Assembly: GCF_051014445.1 (NCBI RefSeq)
Contig: NW_027488367.1
Coordinates: forward strand, 25,467,501 to 25,531,500
Direction: 5' to 3'
DNA from: Colletes latitarsis
Taxonomy: Eukaryota; Arthropoda; Insecta; Hymenoptera; Colletidae
DNA length: 64,000 nucleotides
Under the pieces are notes generated by a model. The model had not been told where the DNA came from. It did not search any database and was given only the letters and a program-made list of their open reading frames with translations. A program made the translations under genes and the position numbers. Shown piece after piece: positions 52,067-64,000 of this stretch (position 1 is the stretch's first letter; every line of letters starts with the position of its first letter).

Positions 52067-55000
52067 GTTAGGTCTAGGTTAGGCCTGGGATTTGCACTCA
52101 TCAGGGTCATACTTTCGCAGTTTTAACATACATGTTGACCTGATCGAGGGTTTTTTCTGCTTTGGATCACGTAGTAAAGTGGTACCACACTGAAACATTC
52201 AATTAAACCTGGTCTTGATAAATATTTTAGAGGATAACGCATGTTAGGTCTAGGTTAGGTCTGGGATTTGCTCTCATCAGGGTCATTCTTTCGCATATTT
52301 CTCATACTTGATGGCTATATCCTGGGCTTTTTCTGGACTGCATCACGTAGCAATGAAGTACAACACTGAAATAGTCCATTAAACCTGGTTTCCATCAATA
52401 TCTTAGAGGACAACGCAAGTTAGGTCTGGCATAGGACTGGGATTCGCCCTCATCAGGCTCATACTTTCGCGTTTTTCACATATTTGTTTGACAGATCCTG
52501 GGTTTTTTCTGGTTTGGATCACGTAGTAATGTGGTACCACACTAAAACAGTCAATTAAACCTGGTTTCGATCAATATTTTGGAGGATAACGCAAGTTAGG
52601 TCTGGGATAGGTCTGGGATTTGCTCTCATCAGGCTCATTCTTTCGCATATTTCTCATACTTGATGGCTAGATCCTGAGCTTTTTCTGGATTGCATCACGT
52701 AGTAATGAAGTACAACACTGAAACAGTCAATTAAACCTGGTTTCCATCAATATTTTAGAGGACAACGCAAGTTAGGTCTGGGATAGGTCTGGGATTTGCC
52801 CTCATCAGGCTCATACTGTCGCGTTTTTCACATACTTGTTGAACAGATCCTGGGTTTTTTCTGGTTCGGATCCCGTAGTAGTGTGGTACCACACTGAAAC
52901 AGTCCATTAAACCTGGTTTCGCTCAATATTTTAGAGGATAACGCATGTTAGGTCTAGGTCAGGCCTGGGATTATCACTCATCAGACTCATACTTTCGCAT
53001 TCTTCACATACTTGTTGAACGGATCCTGGGTTATTTTCTGGTTTGGATCACATAGTAATGTGGTACCACACTGAAATAGTCGATTAAACCAGGTTTCGAT
53101 CAATATTTTAGAGGATAACGCAAGTTAGGTCTGGGATAGGTCCGGGATTTGCCCTCATCAGGCTCATACTTTCGCGTTTTTCACATACTTGTTGAACAGA
53201 TCCTGGGTTTTTTCTGGTTTGGGTCACGTAGTAGTGTGATACTACACTGAAACATTCAATTAAACCTGGTCTTGATAAACATTTTAGAGGATAACGCATG
53301 TTAGGTCTGGGTTAGGTCTAGGATTTGCCCTCATCAGGCTCATTCTTTCGCATATTTCTCATACTTGATGGCTAGATCCTGGGCTTTTTCTGGATTGCAT
53401 CACGTAGTAATGAAGTACAACACTGAAACAGTCAATTAAACCTGGTTTCGATCAATATTTTAGAGAATAATTCATGTTAGGTCTAGGTTAGGTCTGGGAT
53501 TTGCTCTCATCAGGCACATTCTTTCGCATATTTCTCATACTTGATGGCTAGATCCTGGGCTGTTTCTGGATTGTATGACGTAGTAATGTGGTACCACACT
53601 GAAACAGTCAATTAAACCTGGTTTCGATCAATATTTTAGAGGATAACGCAAGTTAGGTCTAGGTTAGGCCTGGGATTTGCCCTCATCAGGGTCATACTTT
53701 CGCAGTTTTAACATACATGTTGACCTGATCGAGGGTTTTTTCTGCTCTGGATCACGTAGTAAAGTGGTACCACACTGAAACATTCAATTAAACCTGGTCT
53801 TGATAAATATTCTAGAGGATAACGCATGTTAGGTCTAGGTTAGGTCTGGGATTTGCTCTCATCAGGCTTATTCTTTCGCATATTTCTCATACTTGATGGC
53901 TATATCCTGGGCTTTTTCTGGATTGCATCACGTAGTAATGAAGTACAACACTGAAACAGTCAATTAAACCTGGTTTCCATCAATATCTTAGAGGACAACG
54001 CAAGTTAGGTCTGACATAGGTCTGGGATTCGCCCTCATCAGGCTCATACTTTCGCGTTTTTCACATATTTGTTGAACAGATCCTGGGTTTTTTCTGGTTT
54101 GTATCACGTAGTAATGAAGTACAATACTGAAACAGTCAATTAAACCTGGTTTGGATCAATATTTTAGAGGATAACGCATGTTAGGTCTAGGTTAGCCCTG
54201 CGATTTTCACTCATCAGACTCATACTTTCGCCTTCTTCTCATACTTGCTGAACTGATCCTGGGTTTTTTCTGGTTTGGATCACGTAGTAATGTGGTACCA
54301 CACTGAAACAGTCGATTAAACATGGTTTCGATCAATATCTTAGAGGATAACGCAAGTTAAGTCTGGGATTGGTCTGGGATTTGACCTCATCAGACTCATA
54401 CTTTCGCACACTTCACATACTCGTTGAACAGATCCTGGGTTATTTTCTGGTTTGGATCACATGGTAATGTGGTACCACACTGAAACAGTCGATTAAACCA
54501 GGTTCCGATCAATATTTTTGAAGATAACGCATGTTAGGTCTAGGTTAGGCCTGGGATTTTCACTCATCAGACTCATACTTTCGCATTCTTCACATACTTG
54601 TTGAACGGATCCTGGGTTTTTCTGGTTTGGATCACGAAGTAATGAGGGTCCACACTGAAACAGTCAATTAAACCTGGTTTCGATCAATATTTTAGAGAAG
54701 AATTCTTGTTAGGTCTAGGTTAGGTCTGGGATTTGCTCTCATCAGGCTCGTTCTTTCGCATATTTCTCATACTTGATGGCTAGATCCTGGGCCTTTTCTG
54801 GATTGCATCACGTAGTAATGAAGTACAACACTGAAACAGTCAATTAAACCTGGTTTCCATCAATATCTTAGAGGACAACGCAAGTTAGGTCTGGGATTGG
54901 TCTGGGATTTGCCCTCATCAGGCTCATACTTTCGCGTTTTTCACATACTTGTTGAACAGATCCTGGGTTTTTTCTGGTTTGGATCACGTAGTAGTGTGGT

Positions 55001-56822
55001 ACCACACTGAAACAGTCCATTAAACCTGGTTTGGATCAATATTTTAGAGGATAACGCATGTTAGGTCTAGGTTAGGTCTGGAATTTTCGCTCATGAGACT
55101 CATACTTTCGCATTCTTCACATACTTGTTGAACGGATCCTGGGTTTTTTCTGGTTTGGATCACGTAGTAATGTGGTACCACACTGAAACATTCAATTAAA
55201 CCTGGTCTTGATAAATATTTTAGAGGATAACGCATGTTAGGTCTGGGTTACGTCTAGGATTTGCCCTCATCAGGCTCATACTTTCGCATATTTCTCATAC
55301 TTCATGGCTAGATCCTGGGCTGTTTCTGCATTGTATCACGTAGTAATGTGGTACCACGCTGAAACTGTCAATTAAACCTGGTTTCGATCAATATTTTAGA
55401 GGATAACGCAAGTTAGGTCTGGGATAGGTCTAGGATTTGCCCTCATCAGGCTCTTACTATCGCATATTTCTCATACTTCATGGCTAGATCCTGGGCTATT
55501 TCTGGATTGGATCACGTAGTAAAGTGGTACCACACTGAAACATTCAATGAAACCTGTTCTGGATAAATATTTTAGAGGATAACGCATCTTAGGTCTGGGT
55601 TAGGTCTAAGATTTGCCCTCATCAGGCTCATACTTTCGCACACTTCACATACTCGTTGAACAGATCCTGGGTTATTTTCCGGTTTGGATCACGTAGTAAT
55701 GTGGTACCACACTGAAACAGTCGATTAAACCAGGTTTCGATCAATATCTTTGAGGATAACGCATGTTAGGTCTAGGGTAGGCCTAGGATTTTCACTCATC
55801 AGCCTCATACTTTCGAATTCTTCACATACTTGTTGAACGGATCCTGGGTTTTTTCTGGTTTGGATCACGTAGTAATGTGGTACCACACTGAAACAGTCGA
55901 TTAAACCTGGTTTTGATCAATATTTTAGAGGATAACGCATAGTTAGGTTTGGGATAGGTCTGGGATTTGACCTCATCAGACTCATACTTTCGCACACTTC
56001 ACATACTCGTTGAACAGATCCTGGGTTACTGTCTGGTTTGGATCACATAGTAATGTGGTACCACACTGAAACAGTCGATTAAACCAGGTTTCGATCAATA
56101 TTATTGAGGATAACGCATGTTAGGTCTAGGTTAGGCCTGGGATTTTCACTCATCAGACTCATAGTTTCGCATTCTTCACATACTTGTAGAACGGATCCTG
56201 GGTTTTTTCTGGTTTGGATCACGTAGTAATGTGGGGCCACACTGAAACAGTCAATTAAACCTGGTCTTGACAAATATTTTAGAGGATAACGCATGTTAGG
56301 TTTGGGTTAGGTCTAGGATTTGCCCTCAGCAGGCTCATACTTTCGAATTCTTCACATACTTGTTGAACGGATCCTGGGTTTTTTCTGGTTTGGATCACGT
56401 AGTAATGTGGTACCACACTGAAACAGTCCATTAAACCTGGTTTGGATGAATATTTTAGAGGATAACGCATGTAAGGTCTAGGTTAGCCCTGGGATTTTCA
56501 CTCATCAGACTCATACTATCGCATTCTTCTCATACTTGTTGAACTGATCCTGGGTTTCTTCTGGTTTGGATCACGTAGTAATGTGTCACCACACTGAAAC
56601 AGTCCATCAAACCTGGTTTCGCTCAATATTTTAGAGAATAATTCATGTTAGGTCTAGGTTAGGTCTGGGATTTGCTCTCATCAGGCTCGTTCTTTCGCAT
56701 ATCTCTCATACTTCATGGCTAGATCCTGGGCTCTTTCTGGATTGTATCACGTAGTAATGTGGTACCACGCTGAAACAGTCAATTAAACCTGGTTTCGATC
56801 AATATTTTAGAGGATAACGCAA
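52067..56822 (+). repeat. 27-monomer HOR, unit 3 (4,756 bp)
   Basis: Repeats unit 2 with offset 4,756 bp throughout, including the markers GTAGCAATGAAG, CAGGCTTATTC, TATTTTCCGGTTTGG and TTACTGTCTGG. At 56,823 the array does not return to subfamily 3 but continues into D sequence, so this is the last unit of the series. Confidence 0.93.
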
Positions 56823-57710
56823 GTTAGGTCTGGCATAGGTCTGGGATTCACCCTCATCAGGCTCATACTTTCGTGTTTTTCATATACTTGTTGAACAGAT
56901 CCTGGGTTTTTTCTGGTTTGGATCCCGTAGTAGTGTGGTACCACACTGAAACAGTCCATCAAACCTGGTTTCGCTCAATATTTTAGGGGATAACGCATCT
57001 TAGGTCAAGGTTAGGTCTAAGATTTGCCCTCATCAGGCTCACAGTTTCGAGTTTTTCACATACCTGTTAAACAGATCCTGGGTTTTTTCTGGTTTGGATC
57101 ACGAAGTAGTGTGGTACCACACTGAAACAGTCCATTAAACCTGGTTTCGCTCAATATTTTAGAGGATAACGCATGTTAGGTCTAGGTTAGGTCTGGGATT
57201 TGCTCTCATGAGGCTCATTCTTTCGCATATTTCTCATACTTGATGGCTAGATCATGGGCTTTCTCTGGATTGCATCACGTAGTAATGTAGTACCACACTG
57301 AAACAGTCAATGAAACCTGGTTTCCATCAATATTTTTGAAGCCATCGCAAGTTAGGTCTAGGTAAGGCCTGAGATTTTCACTGATCAGACTCATAATTTC
57401 GCCTTCTTCACATACTTGTTGAACGGATCCTGGGTTTTTTCTGGTTTGGAACACGTAGTAATGTGGTACCACACTGAAACGTTCAATTAAACCTGGTCTT
57501 GATAAATATTTTAGAGGATAACGCATGTAAGGTCTAGGTTAGCCGTGGGATTTTCACTGATCAGACTCATACTTTCGCATATTTCTCATACTTCATGGCT
57601 AGATCCTGGGCTATTTCTGGATTGGATCACGTAGTAAAGTGGTACCACACTGAAACATTCAATGAAACCTGGTCTGGATAAATATTTTAGAGGATAACGC
57701 ATGTTAGGTT
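56823..57710 (+). repeat. Block D'': partial D copy
   Basis: Five monomers matching 11,379-12,266 with offset 45,444, including CATACCTGTTAAACAG and TTTTTGAAGCCATCGCAAG. Private base: TTTTAGGGGATAACG near 56,985 (others TTTTAGAGGATAACG). It leaves the D order at GGGTTACGTCTAGG near 57,713. Confidence 0.87.
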
Positions 57711-58680
57711 TGGGTTACGTCTAGGATTTGCCCTCATCAGGCTCATACTTTCGCATATTTCTCATACTTCATGGCTAGATCCTGGGCTGTTTCTGCATTG
57801 TATCACGTAGTAATGTGGTACCACGCTGAAACAGTCAATTAAACCTGGTTTCGATCAATATTTTAGAGGATAACGCAAGTTAGGTCTGGGATATTTCTAG
57901 GATTTGCCCTAATCAGGCTCTTACTATCGCATATTTCTCATACTTCATGGCTAGATCCTGGGCTATTTCTGGATTGGATCACGTAGTAAAGTGGTACGAC
58001 ACTGAAACATTCAATGAAACCTGTTCTGGATAAATATTTTAGAGGATAAAGCATCTTAGGGTTAGGTCTAAGATTTGCCCTCATCAGGCTCACAGTTTCG
58101 CGTTTTTCACATACTTGTTGAACGGATCCTGGGTTTTTTCTGGATTGGGTCACGTAGTAATGTGGGACCACACTGAAACAGTCAATTAAACCTGGTTTCG
58201 ACCAATATTTTAGAGAATAATTCATGTTAGGTCTAGGTTAGGTATGGGATTTGCTCTCATCAGGCTCATACATTCGTACACTTCACATACTTGTTGAACG
58301 GATCCTGCGTTATTTTCTGGTTTGGATCACATAGTAATGTGGTACCACACTGAAACATTCAATTAAACCTGGTCTTGATAAATATTTTAGAGAATAACGC
58401 ATGTTAGGTCTGGGTTAGGTCTAGGATTTGCCCTCATCAGGCTGAAACTTTCGCATATTTCTCATACTTCATGGCTAGATCCTGGGCTATTTCTGGATTG
58501 GATCACGTAGTAAAGTGGTACCACACTGAAACATTCAATGAAACCTGGTCTGGATAAAAATTTTAGAGGATAACGCATGTTAGGTCAAGGTTAGGTCTAA
58601 TATTTGCCCTCATCAGGCTCACAGTTTCGCGTTTTTCACATACTTGTCGAACAGATCCTGGGTTTTTTCTGGTTTGGATC
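57711..58680 (+). repeat. Block F'': diverged monomers with a short-deletion monomer
   Basis: About five and a half monomers. The monomer near 58,055 reads GCATCTTAGGGTTAGGTC where relatives read GCATCTTAGGTCTGGGTTAG, a loss of five bases. Other private changes are GGGATATTTCTAGG (57,888), GTGGTACGACACTG (57,992) and CAGGCTGAAACTTTCGC (58,438). Positions about 58,400-58,620 are related to 27,760-27,980 and 41,160-41,380. No gene. Confidence 0.82.
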
Positions 58681-59640
58681 ACGTAGTAATGTGGGTCCAC
58701 ACTGAAACAATCAATTAAACCTGGTCTTGATAAATATTTTAGAGGATAACGCATGTTAGGTCTGGGATAGGTCTGGGATTTGCCCTCATCAGACTAATAC
58801 TATCGCACACTTCACATACTCGTTGAACAGATCCTGGGTTATTTTCTGGTTTGGATCACATACTAATGTGGTACCACACTGAAACAGTCGATTAAACCAG
58901 GTTTCGATCAATATTTTAGAGGATAACGCAAGTTAGGTCTGGGATAGGTCCGGGATTTGCCCTCATCAGGCTCATACTTTCGCGTTTTTCACATACTTGT
59001 TGAACAGATCCTGGGTTTTTTCTGGTTTGGGTCACGTAGTAGTGTGATACTACACTGAAACATTCAATTAAACCTGGTCTTGATAAACATTTTAGAGGAT
59101 AACGCATGTTAGGTCTGGGATAGGTCTGGGATTTGCCCTCATCAGACTCATACTTTCGCACACTTCACATATTCGTTGAACAGATCCTGGGTTATTTTCT
59201 GGTTTGGATCACATAGTAATGTGGTACCACACTGAAACAGTCGATTAAACCAGGTTTCGATCAATATTTTTGAGGACAACGCATGTTAGGTCTAGGTTAG
59301 GCCTGGGATTTTCACTCATCAGACTCATAGTTTCGCATTCCTCACATACTTACTGAACGGATCCTGGGTTTTTTCGGGTTTGGTTCACGTAGTAATGTGG
59401 GTCCACACTGAAACAATCAATTAAACCTGGTCTTGATAAATATTTTAGAGGATAACGCATGTTAGGTCTGGGATAGGTCTGGGATTTGCCCTCATCAGAC
59501 TCATACTTTCGCACACTTCACATACTCGTTGACGAGATCCTGGGTTTTTTTCTAGTTTGGATCACGCAGTAATGTGGTACCACACTGAAACAGTCGATTA
59601 AACCTGGTTTCGATCAATATTTTTGAGGATAACGCAAGTT
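58681..59640 (+). repeat. Block B'': third occurrence of B-type monomers
   Basis: About five and a half monomers matching parts of 1,990-2,800 and 4,690-5,100, including the undeleted form of the CAGACTAATACTATCGC monomer (58,792) that carries the 11-bp deletion at 4,350 and 6,455. A piece at about 59,450-59,630 matches 41,490-41,660. Confidence 0.84.
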
Positions 59641-62600
59641 AGGTCTGGGATAGGTCCGGGATTTGCCCTCATCAGGCTCATACTTTCGCGTTTTTCACAT
59701 ACTTGTTGAACAGATCCTGGGTTTTTTCTGGTTTGGGTCACGTAGTAGTGTGATACTACACTGAAACATTCAATTAAACCTGGTCTTGATAAACATTTTA
59801 GAGGATAACGCATGTTAGGTCTGGGTTAGGTCTAGGATTTGCCCTCATCAGGCTCATTCTTTCGCATATTTCTCATACTTGATGGCTAGATCCTGGGCTT
59901 TTTCTGGATTGCATCACGTAGTAATGAAGTACAACACTGAAACAGTCAATTAAACCTGGTTTCGATCAATATTTTAGAGAATAATTCATGTTAGGTCTAG
60001 GTTAGGTCTGGGATTTGCTCTCATCAGGCACATTCTTTCGCATATTTCTCATACTTGATGGCTAGATCCTGGGCTGTTTCTGGATTGTATGACGTAGTAA
60101 TGTGGTACCACACTGAAACAGTCAATTAAACCTGGTTTCGATCAATATTTTAGAGGATAACGCAAGTTAGGTCTAGGTTAGGCCTGGGATTTGCCCTCAT
60201 CAGGGTCATACTTTCGCAGTTTTAACATACATGTTGACCTGATCGAGGGTTTTTTCTGCTCTGGAGCACGTAGTAAAGTGGTACCACACTGAAACATTCA
60301 ATTAAACCTGGTCTTGATAAATATTTTAGAGGATAACGCATGTTAGGTCTAGGTTCGGTCTGGGATTTGCTCTCAACAGGCTCATTCTTTCGCATATTTC
60401 TCATACTTGATGGCTATATCCTGGGCTTTTTCTGGATTGCATCACGTAGTAATGAAGTACAACACTGAAACAGTCAATTAAACCTGGTTTCCATCAATAT
60501 CTTAGAGGACAACGCAAGTTAGGTCTGGCATAGGTCTGGGATTCGCCCTCATCAGGCTCATACTTTCGCGTTTTTCACATATTTGTTGAACAGATCCTGG
60601 GTTTTTTCTGGTTTGTATCACGTAGTAATGAAGTACAATACTGAAACAGTCAATTAAACCTGGTTTCCACCAATATCTTAGAGGACAACGCAAGTTAGGT
60701 CTGGCATAGGTCTGGGATTCGCCCTCATCAGGCTCATACTTTCGCGTTTTTCACATACTTGTTGAACAGATCCTGGGTTTTTTCTGGCTTGTATCACGTA
60801 GTAGTGTGGTACCACACTGAAACAGTCCATTAAACCTGGTTTGGATCAATATTTTAGAGGATAACGCATGTTAGGTCTAGGTTAGCCCTGGGATTTTCAC
60901 TCATCAGACTCATACTTTCGCATTCTTCTCATACTTGCTGAACTGATCCTGGGTTTTTTCTGGTTTGGATCACGTAGTAAGGTGGTACCACACTGAAACA
61001 GTCGATTAAACCTGGTTTCGATCAATATCTTAGAGGATAACGCAAGTTAAGTCTGGGATTGGTCTGGGATTTGACCTCATCAGACTCATACTATCGCACA
61101 CTTCACATACTCGTTGAACAGATCCTGGGTTATTTTCTGGTTTGGATCACATGGTAATGTGGTACCACACTGAAACAATCGATTAAACCAGGTTCCGATC
61201 AATATTTTTGAAGATAACGCATGTTAGGTCTAGGTTAGGCCTGGGATTTTCACTCATCAGACTCATACTTTCGCATTCTTCACATACTTTTTGAACGGAT
61301 CCTGGGTTTTTTCTGGTTTGGATCACGAAGTAATGAGGGTCCACTCTGAAACAGTCAATTAAACCTGGTTTCGATCAATATTTTAGAGAAGAATTCATGT
61401 TAGGTCTAGGTTAGGTCTGGGATTTGCTTTCATCAGGCTCGTTCTTTCGCATATTTCTCATACTTGATGGCTAGATCCTGGGCTTTTTCTGGATAGCATC
61501 ACGTAGTAATGAAGTACAACACTGAAACAGTCAATTAAACCTGGTTTCCATCAATATCTTAGAGGATAACGCAAGTTAGGTCTGGGATAGGTCTGGGATT
61601 TGCTCTCATCAGGCTCATTCTTTCGCATATTTCTCATACTTGATGGCTAGATCCTGAGCTTTTTCTGGATTGCATCACGTAGTAATGAAGTACAACACTG
61701 AAACAGTCAATTAAACCTGATTTCCATCAATATTTTAGAGGACAACGCAAGTTAGGTCTGGGATAGGTCTGGGATTTGCCCTCATCAGGCTCATACTGTC
61801 GCGTTTTTCACATACTTGTTGAACAGATCCTGGGTTTTTTCTGGTTCGGATCCCGTAGTAGTGTGGTACCACACTGAAACAGTCCATTAAACCTGGTTTC
61901 GCTCAATATTTTAGAGGATAACGCATGTTAGGTCTAGGTCAGGCCTGGGATTTTCACTCATCAGACTCATACTTTCGCATTCTTCACATACTTGTTGAAC
62001 GGATCCTGGGTTATTTTCTGGTTTGGATCATATAGTAATGTGGTACCACACTGAAATAGTCGATTAAACCAGGTTTCGATCAATATTTTAGAGGATAACG
62101 CAAGTTAGGTCTGGGATAGGTCCGGGATTTGCCCTCATCAGGCTCATACTTTCGCGTTTTTCACATACTTGTTGAACAGATCCTGGGTTTTTTCTGGTTT
62201 GGGTCACGTAGTAGTGTGATACTACACTGAAACATTCAATTAAACCTGGTCTTGATAAACATTTTAGAGGATAACGCATGTTAGGTCTGGGTTAGGTCTA
62301 GGATTTGCCCTCATCAGGCTCATTCTTTCGCATATTTCTCATACTTGATGGCTAGATCCTGGACTTTTTCTGGATTGCATCACGTAGTAATGAAGTAGAA
62401 CACTGAAACAGTCAATTAAACCTGGTTTCGATCAATATTTTAGAGAATAATTCATGTTAGGTCTAGGTTAGGTCTGGGATTTGCTCTCATCAGGCACATT
62501 CTTTCGCATATTTCTCATACTTGATGGCTAGATCCTGGGCTGTTTCTGGATTGTATGACGTAGTAATGTGGTACCACACTGAAACAGTCAATTAAACCTG

Positions 62601-64000
62601 GTTTCGATCAATATTTTAGAGGATAACGCAAGTTTGGTCTAGGTTAGGCCTGGGATTTGCCCTCATCAGGGTCATACTTTCGCAGTTTTAACATACATGT
62701 TGACCTGATCGAGGGTTTTTTCTGCTCTGGATCACGTAGTAAAGTGGTACCACACTGAAACATTCAATTAAACCTGGTCTTGATAAATATTCTAGAGGAT
62801 AACGCATGTTAGGTCTAGGTTAGGTCTGGGATTTGCTCTCATCAGGCTCATTCTTTCGCATATTTCTCATACTTGATGGCTATATCCTGGGCTTTTTCTG
62901 GATTGCATCACGTAGTAATGAAGTACAACACTGAAACAGTCAATTAAACCTGGTTTCCATCAATATCTTAGAGGACAACGCAAGTTAGGTCTGACATAGG
63001 TCTGGGATTCGCCCTCATCAGGCTCATACTTTCGCGTTTTTCACATATTTGTTGAACAGATCCTGGGTTTTTTCTGGTTTGTATCACGTAGTAATGAAGT
63101 ACAATACTGAAACAGTCAATTAAACCTGGTTTGGATCAATATTTTAGAGGATAACGCATGTTAGGTCTAGGTTAGCCCTGCGATTTTCACTCATCAGACT
63201 CATACTTTCGCATTCTTCTCATACTTGCTGAACTGATCCTGGGTTTTTTCTGGTTTGGATCACGTAGTAATGTGGTACCACACTGAAACAGTCGATTAAA
63301 CATGGTTTCGATCAATATCTTAGAGGATAACGCAAGTTAAGTCTGGGATTGGTCTGGGATTTGACCTCATCAGACTCATACTTTCGCACACTTCACATAC
63401 TCGTTGAACAGATCCTGGGTTATTTTCTGGTTTGGATCACATGGTAATGTGGTACCACACTGAAACAGTCGATTAAACCAGGTTCCGATCAATATTTTTG
63501 AAGATAACGCATGTTAGGTCTAGGTTAGGCCTGGGATTTTCACTCATCAGACTCATACTTTCGCATTCTTCACATACTTGTTGAACGGATCCTGGGTTTT
63601 TTCTGGTTTGGATCACGAAGTAATGAGGGTCCACACTGAAACAGTCAATTAAACCTGGTTTCGATCAATATTTTAGAGAAGAATTCTTGTTAGGTCTAGG
63701 TCAGGTCTGGGATTTGCTCTCATCAGGCTCGTTCTTTCGCATATTTCTCATACTTGATGGCTAGATCCTGGGCTGTTTCTGCATTGTATCACGTAGTAAT
63801 GTGGTACCACGCTGAAACTGTCAATTAAACCTGGTTTCGATCAATATTTTAGAGGATAACGCAAGTTAGGTCTGGGATAGGTCTAGGATTTGCCCTCATC
63901 AGGCTCTTACTATCGCATATTTCTCATACTTCATGGCTAGATCCTGGGCTATTTCTGGATTGGATCACGTAGTAAAGTGGTACCACACTGAAACATTCAA
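59641..64000 (+). repeat. Block C'': right-edge copy of the C sequence
   Basis: Positions 60,150-60,640 match the left edge of the window; 60,502-61,560 match 31,795-32,870 (offset 28,707); 62,090-63,760 match 33,560-35,230 (offset 28,532). Near 63,760 the offset drops to 28,004, so exactly three monomers (528 bp) are missing relative to 35,230-35,760. A private change is CATATAGTAATG near 62,029. The window ends inside a monomer. No gene. Confidence 0.84.

Larger units (their letters stand above)
1..64000 (+). repeat. 176-bp satellite DNA megasatellite array (whole window)
   Basis: Head-to-tail tandem array filling the window. The conserved start GTTAGGTCT falls at 120, 296, 472, 648, 824, 1000, 1176, 1352 and so on. 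Checkpoints at 2,940, 11,027, 23,711, 35,509, 45,550, 55,060 and 63,865 are separated by 46, 72, 67, 57, 54 and 50 monomers with only a few bases of drift, so no insertion of foreign length is present. No inverted monomer was seen. No intact gene can be supported: 176 is not a multiple of 3, so any frame shifts at each monomer, and the longest open stretch is 95 codons. Such arrays are typical of eukaryotic centromeric or pericentromeric heterochromatin (general knowledge). Whether this one is a functional centromere cannot be read from sequence. Family and species are not recognised. Confidence 0.98.

Noticed and set aside
57938..58225. Longest open frame, 95 codons on the minus strand
   Set aside because: It is extended only by the five-base deletion near 58,058, which changes the frame within satellite sequence. 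It is a by-product, not a gene.
1..64000. CRISPR array
   Set aside because: Repeats are contiguous 176-bp units that vary internally. There are no short invariant repeats with unrelated spacers, and no cas genes.
1..64000. Primate alpha satellite
   Set aside because: The monomer is 176 bp, not 171, and I see no recognisable alphoid sequence or CENP-B/pJ-alpha box.

Overview
The whole 64 kb window is one uninterrupted tandem array of a satellite DNA with a monomer of about 176 bp. I found no protein-coding gene, RNA gene, transposon, CRISPR array or unique-sequence island. Every monomer I read lies head-to-tail in the same orientation. Counting phase from a fixed point in the monomer (the conserved GTTAGGTCT), there are 362 monomers between positions 120 and 63,865 (mean 176.1 bp), with partial monomers at both edges, so the array continues beyond the window on both sides. 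A megasatellite of this size with nested higher-order repeats (HORs) points to a eukaryotic genome, most likely centromeric, pericentromeric or other constitutive heterochromatin. I do not recognise the family and cannot name the organism. By eye my reference monomer is about 41% GC.

Monomer anatomy, numbered from the G of GTTAGGTCT: positions 1-22 carry two imperfect copies of an 11-mer; 41-52 is a conserved TCATACTTTCGC core; 52-100 is the most variable part and defines at least three subfamilies; 91-103 and 143-155 are an internal direct repeat 52 bp apart; 110-125 is a dyad centred on GGTACC, a perfect 16-bp palindrome in some monomers; 156-170 is a conserved AT-rich block.

Layout: 1-1,175 mixed monomers; 1,176-7,000 a block (B) rich in 177-bp monomers with a 15-monomer (2,634 bp) HOR; 7,001-11,160 mixed block C; 11,161-24,237 block D, dominated by a nearly perfect 5,990-bp (34-monomer) tandem duplication; 24,238-28,690 a diverged block F with few close copies. 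Related blocks then recur in the same order: B' 28,691-31,700, C' 31,701-37,620, D' 37,621-39,870, F' 39,871-41,849. Next comes a young amplification, three tandem units of 27 monomers (4,754, 4,756 and 4,756 bp) at 42,557-56,822, built from C sequence plus the start of D. Then D'' 56,823-57,710, F'' 57,711-58,680, B'' 58,681-59,640 and C'' 59,641-64,000.

The copies differ by exact whole-monomer gains and losses (176, 352, 528 and 880 bp), as expected from repeated unequal exchange or replication slippage in register. The points most worth checking are the conserved dyad, the cyclic B-C-D-F block order implying an older super-repeat of roughly 28.5 kb, and the two nearly identical large duplications, which are either very recent or assembly artefacts.
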